DNA of 64,000 nt. Source: Acestrorhynchus altus (taxonomy: Eukaryota > Chordata > Actinopteri > Characiformes > Acestrorhynchidae). The stretch covers positions 13,917,881 to 13,981,880 of the forward strand of contig CM067515.1 of assembly GCA_034509495.1 (NCBI GenBank), given 5' to 3'. A program made the translations under genes and the position numbers. Positions within the stretch are counted from its first letter, which is position 1. Every line of letters starts with the position of its first letter. The notes under the pieces were generated by a model that made no database searches, was not told the DNA's origin, and saw only the letters and a list, made by a program, of their open reading frames with translations. This document shows, piece after piece, positions 38,225-52,265 of the stretch.

Positions 38225-38570
38225 GGGCTCAGTGCCTTATGGAGTCTCCTCCATTGCAGTCACATGCAAATGGCCAACTCCTGTAGTTTTGATCTTTTGC
38301 CTTGGCTAACCAGCTTGCCACACTCTCTCTAGCATCAAAATCTTCCAGTCTTGTCCCCTCTACACTGATTCTTATCGGATTTTCCACGTCTGAAAGAAGT
38401 GTCTGATTTTACCCTCTTCTGTGTATCGAACCCTCTTTCACAAACTGCAGCTGAGGCTGGTCCTCCCTGCATAATGTGTACAAGGTGCAGGATGTTCTGG
38501 CTAAAAAACAATGTGTGTTGGATAGCAAAACTGACAGTCTTAAGGAAGAACATTAACAAAGCTGACCTTG
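38225..38570 (-). mobile_element. hAT-type transposase C-terminal fragment
   Basis: On the minus strand the sequence encodes CERGFDTQKRVKSD and, after a frame change, ISVEGTRLEDFDARESVASW. These resemble the C-terminal dimerisation region found in hAT transposases and their domesticated relatives. Frames are shifted and stops follow, so it is a dead fragment. Confidence 0.5.
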
Positions 38571-39529
38571 ACTAGAATTCTCTGGTCAACATGAGCTCCC
38601 AAAGGCTGAGGTAGGTCTTGCCTTTGAGCGTCCTGGCAATTAACAGCTTCAAGCCTACTCTTCTTTTGCAAGCTCAGTGTTTACACCATTTCTGAAAATG
38701 ATGTGGATTACTCAGCTAATCAGTGTTCACATGAAAAAAAAATCGACCACAGCACACAGTATTGTATTAGAAGAGAAGTCCTCTTGGTTCTCTGGACAGC
38801 TATAATGGTTAGAAAATGTCAGCCAGAAACTCAATCTTCCACCAGACTTGGGTCTCACAACCACTGCCTCTGTGGTCACCAACAGTGGAAAGACACAATG
38901 TGGTCACGTGGCTCTTGCTTCAGAAGGGCTATGTCACCCCCTTTGCTGCCCAAATTAACAGCATCACCATCAGCACCCAGAACAATGATTTTCTCCAGCT
39001 ACTTACTATAATGGTCCTCAGAGCATCACATTTGAGACAGCATAAATTCCTTATTAGGCAAACCCAAAATATAATTTACTTCCCAGCAAGTTTATAATGC
39101 AATCTACTGTGATCTGAAAGGCAGCAGGGAGAAGGGACGCTTGGATTTATTGTGACGTGTTTTATAGATGCATGGTGCTTTTACAGTGTTTCAAAATGTA
39201 TCCAAACCAGTCACAAATGCAATATTGCTGGCCATGGTCTTCCCACCCTCTTTACAGTAAATGCAGTACATTATTGTCTTTACTGTATCTTAGCCAGAGA
39301 AATTGGTCAGACCACTCTCTTTGAAATGTATACACTTTCCCCCTTTTCTCCCTCATTATCTGATGTCATCTCTGGACCAGGGCTTGATGTAACCTGGGAG
39401 GTTGACGGTTCTTTGTCAGACCAGTGGTTGTGAATTTTGGACAGATAAGCCCTTAAATTAACATTCTTATTAAAAATGTTTATCTGATGGGCCTAGGCTA
39501 CCCACCTCCCTCCATCTGGAACACAGACC

Positions 39530-39830
39530 ATCACTATTTACATTTACATTTACGGCATTTGGCAGACGCCTTATCCAGAGCGACTTAGAAAAGTGCTTAG
39601 CTGTTCACTCAGAAGATATCCTTAGGTAGTTAGAAGAGGCTATAATCTAGAAATTCCTCAGGCTTGGATGCAAAATGCCAGATCGGAGACCACCAAGATT
39701 CAGTATAAATATAAACGTTTAATGAGTTAAATGTTCTTGAAAAAGCTGGATCTTAAGTCTGCGTTTGACCCCCAGGGGAAGTTTGTTCCACCATGCCAGG
39801 ACAGAAAAGAGTCTGGATGCTTGTCTTCCA
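39530..39830. repeat. Teleost interspersed repeat fragment
   Basis: It starts with 'acatttacatttacggcatt' and 'ggcagacgccttatccagag', a motif found in many dispersed copies in ray-finned fish, and continues with 'ggggaagtttgttccaccat'. Non-coding. Confidence 0.55.
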
Positions 39831-41558
39831 CTATCTACTTATCTTCCTCTGTCTTCCACTATATTGTCCAGCACTATCTCTGATTGGTTTAGTCCACGAT
39901 ATGGGCCTAACATGTGTCTGTTGTTGAACCAGAGTCACACAGACTTTTTTTCCTTCGAATGACTGGTCGCATGAGTTTATTTACTGTCCAAAACAGCCTT
40001 TAGTTTCGTATATATATCATTTAATTATGTTAAAATACATCTGAAAAAGTACGTATGTATGTACCTGCACACTATTAATATACATACAAAATACAAAAAG
40101 TACATTTTACAGCAGATTCTTCAAAACAATCTAAAAAAACCTCATCAAAAGCTTTGTCTGAAACAGTATATAGAGATCTCAGACTTGTTCGATGTCCTTA
40201 TTAGGTCCTGTCACCACTACTGTGAATAATTCTGATAGTCCAGGTCTAGTGATTGTTAGCAACATTAACCTAATAATGTTGAATGACTTTGTATGCATCT
40301 TAAACTGCAACAGCAGCAACCTTTTAATACTATCTCCTTTTTTTTCTGGTCCTTCTGGGATTCTAGAAGAATGGTCACTGGTCACAGTGATGTAATTAAC
40401 ATTGGCTCATTTTACAGAAGATGCTACCCAAATAGCATGACATTAGCTTGTCATAGATCATGGCCAGCAGTGAAGCTTCACTACTGCAGTATTGGCACAA
40501 CAGCTATGGCCCTCATCAGAAATCACATTAGCATGTTGGCTACTGGCCTTTTCAAACATTGTTACTGCAGTATTGGTGTGCCAACTATAGCTCTAGGACA
40601 TAGCGCAGCATTAACCTTTTGGCGATGGTACTTACTGGCACTGTTTTTAAACTGGGCCCCTTGACTGCGCTGGCCTTAACTTAATGCTATCAAGACACTA
40701 GATTTACTAAAATTCACTGGTAAGCAGATATTATTAAAACACAGTTCACCAGATTGTGTTTTTCTAGGGCCAAGTGATGTATAGATACTCATATTGATAT
40801 CAGGACATGGGTTGAAGCAATATTGTTTATGTTGAGTTTTTAAATAGCATTCTGTTTTCAGCCTTTTTTCGACTCTCTCGCTCTGCTTCACTCCCTGTTC
40901 TCAGCTCCTCCTCTACTCTGCTCCCCTCCACCCCCATTTGCATACTCATGCAAACTATGGAGTGGGCATAAGACAAAATATTTTTTATAATGTGTATATA
41001 TATTATATAGTATATCACCATTCAGCTAAAATATATCTGGATTTGATTATTATTTTTTTTGTCACCCAGCCTGAGTTTTCACTAAAGTGTTCAGTAATTT
41101 TACTGATATTTCTTTAACCTCCTAGGACCTGGCATCCACACAAAGACCTGACTCTATGTGGCATGCCACAGAAGAATTTCGAATGGACCTTCTTGGTTCA
41201 GCATGCCAATGACTGCTCTGACTTTTCAGAACAGGATGACCCAGATGTGTTAGTCCAAGGGGTAAAAAATGCTGCTATGTTCAGCCACAAAATTAATGTT
41301 TTGTACATTATCACATTGTGACTTCACTGTGTTCTATGATATTTATATAAAATATAAAACTAAAGTCCTCGTATGTGGACATCATTTTCTTAGAAACTAC
41401 ATCATGCAAAAAGCTAATTCTTTGTTTTTACACTAATCAGGTGCCAATTAGCCCAAATAGTAAATGCATGCCATGCAAGAGTTTGGGTCTTAGCAGGTTA
41501 AAGAGCAGCAGTTTGGCCAAAAATAATGATTTATTACTTACCCCAGATGTTGTCAGTC

Positions 41559-41722
41559 TGGGTCAGAAATGGGCTGGTGTGGCGGCAGGTTTTCATTCCA
41601 GCCAAATGGAAGCTCATGTGATCAGCTTTTTGAAGACCGATTGATTGAGTGGAATCAGGTGTTACTGCTGGTTGCTTTAAAATGAAAACCTGCCGCCACA
41701 GTGGCTCGTTCCTGACCCGGTT
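41559..41722. mobile_element. Short hairpin (MITE-like) element
   Basis: Two arms of about 40 bp are inverted repeats of each other: 'tggcggcaggttttcatt' at about 41580-41597 and 'aatgaaaacctgccgcca' at about 41681-41698, with flanking match in 'gggtcag' and 'cctgaccc'. The loop is about 80 bp. No coding capacity. Confidence 0.7.
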
Positions 41723-43189
41723 TGGCACATTAATGGCACCTGAAGATTGCTTCCATAGTTTACAATGTTAGCTACTACACTAACATTACTAAAAACATTG
41801 ATTAGACTGATACCGTTTCTGTAAACACACCCAAAACACTTTTTTTGTAAATTTCTTAACCCATTTTTTTGCAACATTCCTGTAGTATCTTCTGTTGTAA
41901 ACTAAAGAAGCACATGCCAGATATCAAGCATGTCTTGGTTGTTTGGCAAGAGCAAATGATCAATTATGTTGGAGCTCTTCACCAAACTATCCTTTTAACA
42001 TTATTCTGCAACATTAACCTTTATTGTAATTTAAATGAATTAAAGTTAATTGTGTAATATTAAACACTGCGTATCATATAATGAAACGGAACATCCCGTG
42101 GAAATGTGATTATACGTCTCATTGCATTCAAAGTGGAGTTCCATGCAATCAGCTGATGCCACAGAGCAGGAGCATGCGACTTTGATTTGTGTTTTTCGTT
42201 TCCTTGTTTGTATCTCTCTTCCCTGGTTTTGAGGAAGCAGCTTGTGGTCCATTGATCAGTGGTCTGGCACTCACGGTTCTGAAAGACAATGGGGGGCGTC
42301 CCCAGGGGCTTGAGGGTGTTATCAAACCTCCTTCCTTTCAGGAAACTGCAGATGTGTTGCAGTACTAGGTTGAAGAATATGAGAATACAGAACTATGAAT
42401 AGACCGGCCTTTCTGGACTCACATGTTGGGTTGTGTTCTGTATGTATGCACACATTTCTGATGGCACATTAAAGAGACACGTGTGCTCTTTACAGTCATT
42501 CTTTCATTGATTTAAACCTTCATGTTTGGTACATATTCCTGCTCATACTGTCAAACTGACAGTGTTCATTCATAACCCAATCCTGCTATACTTCCCTTTA
42601 GGGGAAAAGGGAAGGGAGGAACATGAGGTCACTTTTTCAAAACATGAGTCATTTTGCAAATAGTCCAAGGGAATATTTGTAGTCGAGTGAAGCCTCTGAA
42701 AGCTCCCAGCTTCAGATTTTAAAATGGTGAATGTTTGTCTGACATTGGTCATCTGCACAATGTTTGGACTGTATGGAAGCAGAGATGCCTGCTAAATAAC
42801 AATACCTTACCCAGAAAAGACCAACATTTTTTAAGAAATTCATTGGAAGTTAAAGGGTGGGGTTAATATTTTCCATAACACTTTTGAGAGGGGAAAAAAG
42901 AACATTTTATAACGGCATATTTCAAAGTGTGTCACTTGACCATGTCAGTTCTGGTGTAGTTTGTCCTTGGCCTGTGCTGTGATGGGTAGAAATCCTTAAT
43001 ACAGGCCCCAACTTGAAAAGCTTTGTTTTCCGTGATTCTTTGTTGATTAATTAAAAAAACTGGTTAACTCATTTAAATTATATTTTGACATTTTATCTTA
43101 TTTATCTTATGTAACGATTACAGTGTAATTCCACCTTAAGGCCTTTTTTAATTTACAGCTGAAATGCTTTGCTTGTTTAGAATAAAATG

Positions 43190-43560
43190 TACAAGGCCTG
43201 TTTAAAGTTTCACTACTACTATGATCCTGGGATCGCGAGATCGAATCCAGGTTCATGCTGCTCACCATCGGAAGTCGGGATCCAGAGGGAGAGAAATTGG
43301 CTTGCGCTCTCTCAGGGGGTGGGTAGATGGTGCTGCTGGTACAGTGTGCTGCTGGTCAGTGCAGGCGTCTGCTTACCATTGCGTCAGAACCGGGGATCCG
43401 GCGCTCTCCTCCAAGCATGATGGCTGACTGGCAATGATAAGAGGAAAAGAGGTGGTAGGCATCCGTCACATGACTCGAAGGAAACATGTCGACGATTTCT
43501 GTACAGTGAAGTAACTTACTCTTCATGATGGAGAGCAGCAATGACAAGGTGTTGGTTTTT
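43190..43560 (+). mobile_element. tRNA-derived SINE
   Basis: A pol III B-box-like motif, GATCGAATC (43239-43247), follows 'ctgggatcgcgag', as in a tRNA-derived head. A GC-rich body with 'ttgcgctctctcagggggtg' and 'ggtagatggtgctgctggta' follows. The GC content contrasts with the AT-rich surroundings. The A box is poorly preserved, and a target duplication was not resolved. Confidence 0.6.
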
Positions 43561-46500
43561 GTCAGGACTGTACCAAGGCTACCCTCAAATCTATACCAGC
43601 CATTTCCGAACAGACCTAGCCAGCTGTCTAATGTGTGTCTCAGGTCATGTATAGTGTGGTAATATTAACTTAGCAGTGATATTCAGCTTATTTAGATATT
43701 ATTTATTTATTTATTTGTTTATTTAATTTGAAATAACATCTGGACTTGGAGGCTAAGTTGGACTTGGGATGCTGAGGGATATTGTGATGGATATCAGCAT
43801 TAAGGAAGGCCTGAGACACAAAAATGTGAGTCGTGTTTTATCTGTGAGTACAACAAACACATTGAAGATTATATGAGTGATGTACAATACTCTTTTTCTG
43901 ATTTATTGTTTTGGAGGATCCAGCACCTGAAAAAGATTAGAGTGTAGCCTTCTCTCTCTCTCTTGCTTTAATATAAGCCAGTTGTTAGCCATGTTAGAAT
44001 AGTTACTGTTGTCTCAACTTAAGCCTGTTAGATGTAGTAGTTTTGCAGTAGTTTAGGCCTATTTTTGGCCACATTTACTATTTTTAGTTTTGCATAAATA
44101 TAGCTCAATGTCGTTTAAGCACTGTGACTTCCTCCCACCTCTCAATCACCCCATAGGTGTGCATTTGTGAGTAGGAGGCTGTGTGGTACCCTGCCATGGA
44201 CTGCTATGGAGTTTTTCAGTATTGCGGGTGGTGCGATAATGTTGTATGGCTATTTCCATGATTGTTGGAAGAGGTTTGCATGCTGCATAGTACCACATCT
44301 TTAGCACAGACCAACGCATGTTTACTTGAGTAGTGTGTTTGTGTGATGCAGAAAATAAAGCCTTTGCGTGAGAACTGCATTGGTTCATTTTATTTTAGCA
44401 TTTATACCATTTTGTGTGCCTAAGCCAGATGAATGTTGTCCATGTAAAATTGACTAAATATCAATATTTTTTTCCAGGTGTTGTAGGTTTATGTACTGAC
44501 TCGCAGTTCATAATTTTATAATTAACTACATTTTCAGTATTGTTAGTTTTGCATTAATACATGCTTGCTGTCAGTCATGTTGATATTTTATTCTTTTAAA
44601 AAGTTAGTGTAATGGAAAGTGAACTCTGCCAGTTGAGCTCTGGAAAGCTATTTTTCTGTTTGTGTGAAACTTCTATCCTTGTGGCATGTTGTTAAACAGA
44701 AGGGGGGCAAGGGCTGACAGGAATGTTCCCCCCTCACTTCTCTCTTCCCTGTAATTAGGCACTTATCACCAGACTTTGTAAACACAGTGATACGTCTGCT
44801 CAAAGAAAAGGAGGTGGGGGAGTTCAGCAAGCTGCCAATCCAGGGAACAAGCTCACACGTGGTATCATGGTCAAGCATGACTAACTGATTTAAAGCAGGC
44901 CTCAATGTAGTTGACCTCTTTAGGGCATGTCTGAGCGCTCACATTGAACATTAGAAACACTGTATGGGATCATTGTGCCTCATTATATTGCATTAAAACA
45001 AGCGTTTGGAGCTAAACACAGCTTTGTCATTGTAGTTTCTCTCCCCTTAGAGGTCTGATCCAATGTCTAATGTAGTTTGTATAATATTCAACTGTATTAT
45101 GTAAGTGAAATTTTAATTACATGGTTAGTTACCTAATTAATTACGTGGGCACTCTGTATTCACAGTAGAGATGAAATGCTATCAAAATTTTGACCATGAT
45201 GATCATGAAATTAAATTAACACATCACGTTACCGTGGTATTGTTAAAATTATAGACATATACAAAAACTGAAATCAATTCAACAAGTTTTATATTGAACA
45301 TTAAAGTAAAAGATAAAATTCTGATGTGTGTTGACAGTAAATTTTTTACCATTTCTAGTAGATATATAATTTTTAACTGCAGTTGCAGCATTAATGGCAT
45401 GTACTCTTTGCTACACTACTGTCTCTCCACGAAATTGACCAAACACCAGTGTTGAGGTCTAATCAAATTTCAACAAAGTCTTAATTCTCAACATTTCAGT
45501 TTTAGACAGGTCTGAGAATAATATCTATTGTTTCACTGTACAGCCAAATGGAGTTTGGAGTTACAAACCATTATTGTTTAATCAGTAATGCAAAAACACA
45601 AAATTGCAACAAAGCAATTCATTATGAGGATCTTGTACTATTTCATGTGATAAAACCATCTTTTTAGTCAGTAAATGTTTACACATTTCCAGACATTTAC
45701 ACATTTGGATTGTCCTGGATGTAACTGCTTCCGATCCACCTTAAATGCAGCATTTGTGTTTTATTTTGGATGCAATTAAGGTGGAATGGAAAATGAGAAG
45801 ATGCTAACTTGTGAACTAAATGTGAGTGAGCTAATATAGCCATGTTTACAAAAAAACAGACACTTTAGCAGGCTGTAATGTTTAGTTAAACAACTCGCTG
45901 CTAAAGGTGTATTTAAGGTGAAACGGAAGCAACTACATTCAAGGTGAAACAGAAACAACCCAAACAAATCTTAGAATAAAGTAATTGTGATTTCTAAAGT
46001 AATTGGGAAATCTGTATGTCTATTGTAAATACGATCAAACACTCACTTTGGTCCCACCTGAGCAATTGTAAGCATTACATGTAATTAGTTAATTGAGGAG
46101 TATAGTTGTGTCCACTAGAGTAACCAACACCTGCTGGAGTAGATAACATGTAGATAACACCTGCAAGAGAAATTGACATGTAACCAATATCAGCTATGAT
46201 GTACATCCACATCAATATGCATCTTTTTAAAATGATATTAAAAAAAAGAATTTACATTTTGGATTTTTAAAACACTTCATTTCAAATAATAAATGCTTTC
46301 CCTTAATACGAGTATGTCATTCTTGTGTGCATGAGGTCAGAGAGCTCACTTATTCCATGGATGAACATTGCTAACTGCATCTTTTTGGACACTAGAAAAA
46401 GAAATGTGGTAAGCTGCCTCTGTTTCTAAAAAAATGTGCTTATTAGTATTAGCACTGATTTTCGTTTTAACTGTGTTCATTCAACACATTCAACAGTAGC

Positions 46501-48204
46501 TCCCACCAGTGAAATACTCTTATTTTTAAAATACAGACAGCCTGAGCATGAAATCAAAACACTGACTGACCAACATTAAAAGAAAGGAAAAAGAAGTGAC
46601 CAAGCATTTATTCCCAACACTGTGTAAATGATTCTGCTGGACAGTTGTTATCTAAATGTTTTCCAATATCATGTTTTTAATCATTAAGTTACCTTTTTAA
46701 TGTCCACTGACAGACGTCAGGCAGTACTTTGAGACACAGATAGGTATAAGTACTAAACTGTATGATACTTTTAGGTTAGAACGTCCTACTTGAAACTTTG
46801 AATTTTTGACATCCCAGTTCAAATTGAACGCAGGACTGTATAACATTCGAAACGGTAGTTAACATTAGCTAGTGTAATAAACACAAAGATAACATCAAAT
46901 TGAGTCTTTCATCTTTCATCATCTTTCCCTTTTCAGTTGCCAGCTTAAAAACCCATCTGTAAATGTACTCCAGATTCACAGTACTGTTATATGCATGCTA
47001 CATCATAAATGAGCGAATGTTTTAGCATCCTAGCAATTTTCTACATTTTCCTGTGATATAAATACCTTCACTGGTTAATGGAACGCATGAATCCATCCCT
47101 ACTGTAAAGTTTAGGGTATTGATTTGCCAACAATAACTCCTAAGGTCTAACCAGCCTGCCACTCTTTCTCACTGCTTGGCTCACAACCTTTCCATTGATG
47201 TTTCATTCTGTTTTTTTTTTTTTTTTTTTTCTGAAATACATAACCTCCTACACTCTGTGCCCAAATTACAAGTCCAAGCCTGGTCACATTAGTAGGATAT
47301 GAGAGGGAAGTGTGCAGTGGAATGTGCCTAGGGCTCTGTAAAAACAGATCTGCACACATAACATGCTTTTGCCACCCCCCATCCCCCTTTCCTCTGTATC
47401 TGTGTTTTCCTGACTGCATGCGTGTGTAAGTGTATTAAGTGGATTTCCATGACTAGCCCTTTCCAGGCCTGTTAAATGGAGCTTTGTTCCTTTAAAACCC
47501 AAAGTAGCACTAAGGGAATATGTATGTGTATGAAACATGTTGTGTGTTTGTTTGTTTGTACATTTTAAAGGTGCTCTGTGCTACATCATAACCCTGGGGC
47601 TTAGTGGTTAAAGTCTTTTAATTGCCTGTTTCTCACCACAGGAGCTTTGTGCTGACATTGGCGTGAGGGTTAAGATTTCTTCTCGCAAAGAACACCGTCA
47701 CGGTTGTTTGCATCTACAATACATGAGCCTCTAAAGCACACTTTTCTTCACAAAAAGAAAAAGCTCTGTTTTTGTTCATTAGTGGAATGTTGTTCATTGT
47801 TATTTACATGAGCTGCTTCGGGAATGTTGTTCCCAAAATGTCTAGTGAAATGCTGGGCCCCATAACGGAGATGCCAGGTGCTTGTAGTGGCAAATGTGTG
47901 TGTCTTCCAGATTATCCTCAGCAAAGGTGAAACTGTTGTTTTATGACCAGCAAATACATTTATTTTGATCATCATATGCCTTAGTCCTGTTTATTTGGAG
48001 ATATTTCTGTAGCACAGTATTTGGCATTACTGATGAACTTGTCACTTCCCACACCACTTGATTTAAAAAGACATTACCTGAGATGGATGAGAGTGACTAC
48101 AAAAATAAGGATTCAAGTCATTTGGGATATTTAAAGATATTTACAGAAAATGTGTGTTTTGGTCTAGCATTTCAAAAATCTGATTAATGACACGACACAT
48201 ACAC

Positions 48205-48600
48205 TTTGTCCAAATGTTTGTGACCGCCCCTTATAATATATTCATCTACTTTAAATTGCACTTTATTAGATGTGCAAATGCACGCTCACACACAGCTTAG
48301 CATTAGGGATGTTATCAAGAGGTTCTTGTCTGCTCCAGGGACTAGAGGGGCATAAAGCCTCCTAGCATTGAGCTGTGGAGCAGTGGAACGGTGTTCCCTG
48401 GAATGATTGGGCTTCTTTTAGTACTTTTGGGATGAGTTGTGGATGAGTTGGGGTCAGGCAATCTGACCTAACTAATGCTGTTGTTGCTGAATGCAGTTAA
48501 TACCTCACAGCAATGTTCTGGAATCTTATAGAAAGTCTTCAGCAGTAGAGTAAAGCAGGATAAACTCGTTTTAATATCCTTGATTTCAGGCAGGTTTTTA
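48205..48600. repeat. Interspersed repeat, 'cactata...tttgtg' family
   Basis: Shares 'gtccaaatgtttgtgac', 'attagatgtgcaaatgcac', 'gtggagcagtggaacggtgt', 'gctgaatgcagttaat' and 'cagcaatgttctgga' in order with the copies at 51.2 and 52.1 kb. It ends about 30 bp before the kank3 exon at 48630-48709. Confidence 0.65.
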
Positions 48601-48672
48601 ACATTGAATTTCAAATGTATTCTTTACAGGTCCTGAGTTGACTTCTGGAGGGGCACCAGAAGGTTGCAAAAC

Positions 48673-51600
48673 ATGACCCAATCTGTGCAAATAAACCCCA
48701 AGCTGGCAAGTAAGTGTTTTAGGTTGTTAACTTTAGTTAAAGGAAATAAAATGTTATCTTTTTACAGACTTCCAAATGCCACTTGTCTTTAACAGGCAGA
48801 TTTCTGACTAGGAATGCTTCATCTTAATTGCTCTATGGTGATTCAGTGTTATGCTCTGTTATTCGTAGGATTCTTCAGGATTATGAATTCGATACCTGTG
48901 TCTGCTATGTGACTCTTGACCAAGGCACTTAAACCCTGTTTGATTCAGGGGTTACTCAAGGTCTCTGACCCTGGATTTCTAAGCAGGGATATGCAAACTG
49001 ATCATTTTATTTAATAAAAAAGAAAACAAGAAATGCTGTTATTGGACATTGCAGGTACCACAGGCTTTACAGCAAATAACTCTACTTCAGAAACATGATT
49101 CATTCTGACAGCAGTAGTACAAATAGTCTGCAGGACAACCCTTCCTTTGGCAAGGAAGGTCTGAACTGGAAACGACCACTCCAGCAGCAATTTGTAGCAA
49201 TCACTGGTCAAAGTGTTAAAGCCTCTACCATCTTTCAGATGATATCTGTATTGTTTGATTATGATTTATCTTGCAGATTTGGGTGCCCCTTTTCATTGTG
49301 TCACTCAGGAGGAAATGGATCAAAATGCTTCCTATTCTGTGCAGACACCATATGGATTCCAGCTGGATCTTGATTTTCTCAAGTATGTGGAAGAAATAGA
49401 GAGTGGTCAGAGTATCCGCAGGGCTTACATGAGCCCTCGGAGACCATCACGCAGTGATCGCACCTCTCAGAGGAGTGGAGGGGGTCGCACCAGTGGCTGG
49501 ACTTCTACTGAGTCACTGGCTTCAACAACAAGTGAGGATGGGCGGTCTGTTCCACCACCCACTGGTCGAAGCCACATCACCTCTCCCAGTAAGTCCCAGC
49601 CACTTTCACCAACATCAGTGTTCAGCCCCACACTGCCCTCTTCCAAGGTCCCACCCCCACCACCACCACGAAACCCTAGGGTGGAAAGGACACTGCTTGA
49701 GACAAGTCGACGACTGCAGCAGGAACAGAGTCTGTTCCCGAATGGTCAAGGCTTGCCTCTCTCTGATCTTTCAAAGGTGAGTGCTAAAGATGGAGGATCT
49801 GTTTGTAACTTATCAGTGTCCTCACAGATGTCTACAGATGGTCATCTCATACAGATTTTACCTGCTGTGCAGAATCCCCCTAGCGCTGGCTGGAACAGAG
49901 TCAGCCCACAGAATTCTGGGAGGAGCACCCCAGCTTCCAACTCTGGTACATCTTCAATTCCTCCGGGGCAACTCCAGACTGTTCGAGAGCAGATGGCAGC
50001 AGCTCTTAGACAACTCAAGGAGATGGAGGAGAAAGTGAAGGGAGTACCAGTCTTGGAGAGGGAACTGGCCCTGCTCCGCCGTGAAAAAGACGGCCTGCTT
50101 CTGGACCTTCAAAAGAAAACAGAAGAACTTGCTGCATTAGCCAAAGCACAGAGCTCCACTGAGGCAGCAGCAGTCACAGCTGAACCTGCATGTTTGTCAT
50201 TGTCTTTGAGTCCTGGCTCTTCTGGTCAAGAGTTAAAGTCCATTGAATTTGTAAAAGAACCTCCAGTCACGATAATAGACAGATACTCTATAGCTGTAGG
50301 TGATGATATCCCCCTTGAAGCGGTGGTGGTTTATAGTCGACAGGGTGCTCAAGACGCAGCAGTAGAAGCTGCTGTTGATGTCTGCCATGTGGGTATGGAG
50401 ACAGAGGCAATGACTATGCATGATGAAGAAGTCCAGGCTGAAGTTCAGACGGAGGAAGTGGCCGTCTGGGTGATAGAATCCTTGCTCGGGCTGTCAAGTG
50501 AGACTGAACAAGAAATAAACAACCTGCAGCAGACCATCAGATTTCAGCAAGAGTCCATCCAAGTTCTGGAGACACGTTTAGTTCAGAACAGTCAACACCT
50601 GGAAGAGCTGAAGGCTAAGGAAATAGAAAGAACATCCAAGGTCTTCATGGAAAGAGGGACACTTGTCAGACCAGACACAACTGATGCTTTTGTGGCAACT
50701 GAACTTTGTTTGAAATCCTCTGTAGGAGTGGGAGTTTCAGATGCAGACTTTCCGGTGTCAAAAACAGATCAAAGCGTTCAGACAGACTCTGTGGAAGTTT
50801 CAAAAGAAAAGACCCCCGTGACGTGGGTCAGCACAGGCGTCCAATGGGAAAGTCTTCTTAGCACTGATCTACAAGACCATCAGGAACAGTCAGTATCTGC
50901 AGAAGGTGAGTTTTAAACAAGTATCTCATGTTAAAATTCCTGTCATCAGAGAACAATTTTGAGGCCAAGTTGACTGATTTAACTTGAATGTTTCCAATGG
51001 AAGGTACAGGCCCTCTTAAATCCATCATGAAGAGAAAGGACGGGAGTGGCTCAGGTGCGACTTGCAGCAGTGGAAAGAAGAGCTTAAAATTCGTAGGAAT
51101 TCTGAATGGAGGGTCTGTTTCTTTTCCATTGTTTTTAAATTGCAGTGTAGCAGTTGACAAACTCTCTAAATTAAACTTTGACCGCATTGACCTAACCTAC
51201 TTTATAGTGTTTTGAAAAATATTGTATTTCTAAAACACCCATTTTAATGCAACTACTTTAAGCTGCAACCTGTACTGACACAGATTGAGCTGTGCTGCAT
51301 TGGAATTTTATTCTTTGGCATGATGTTGCTTATCCTGTACTTTTGGAATGAGCTGGGAACTTGGGGATGAAGTTGGTGATCATCCAGCATCCTAAACTCC
51401 TCACCCATGCTCTTGTCGCTGAATGCAATCAAATCTTTACAGCAATGCTCCAAAATGATAGAATATAATTTTTTTAGCCCATAAAACAATGAATGAGCAA
51501 ATGTCCCAATACTTTTGTCCTTGTAGTGTATGAGCTCCGAGCTAACATGCTAGTTAAAACACACCGTACTCTGTTTGTGATAAATTGCAGTACACCTCGA

Positions 51601-52179
51601 TACAATATGTTGTGATGCAGTTTATTGGATGTGTTGTTTTGTTCCATCCCAATTTGACCACCATCAACTAGAGGCTGAATAAGCTCTACCTTACGTCACT
51701 TTTCAAGTGTACTTTGTAATATTGGCACATAATTTGCTGCCCTGTCTAGGTATGAGTCCAGCTCGAGTGAAGAAGAAGAAGATGACGAGGATGAAGAAGA
51801 AGGAAGTTCCTCAGATGGAAGTGCTGCTGGTGCATGCTCTGATAGTAGTGAAGAAGAGGCCGCAGCAGCTCTGGAGGACACTTCTGATGAGGAAAGGAAC
51901 ATAAATTTGGACGACAGCGATAGTGATGAAAATGTACGAGCTGCTACAGAAGAGAATAAAGAGCAGACTGAGGAAGTAAAAGAAAAGTAAGTCCCTAGAT
52001 ACTTACTGTACAAAACACATAAGACATCCCTCCTTACTCCAGTGTTGAATTAGCCAATAGTACAGTGTAGGTTTAAAATGCACTATATGTCCAAATATTT
52101 GTGGACACCTCTTCTAATTAAGGATTCACCTACTTGACCCATTGCTGATTGAGATGTGCAAATGCACGTGTATACACGT

Positions 52180-52265
<86 letters not shown>

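Larger units (their letters stand above)
30130..48629. other. Long gene-free tract, possible kank3 first intron
   Basis: No coding exon could be recognised over about 18 kb. The content is mostly unique AT-rich sequence plus interspersed repeats listed separately: about 31810-32170, 33045-33960, 36890-37130, 38225-38570, 39530-39830, 41559-41722, 43190-43560 and 48205-48600. If the block at 29.4 kb is the kank3 promoter, this is intron 1 and a likely home for its enhancers. Confidence 0.5.

Noticed and set aside
41120..41265. Possible kank3 exon after an acceptor-like 'cctcctag'
   Set aside because: No KANK-like peptide in any frame, and the kank3 start codon with family-like N-terminus is at 48673.
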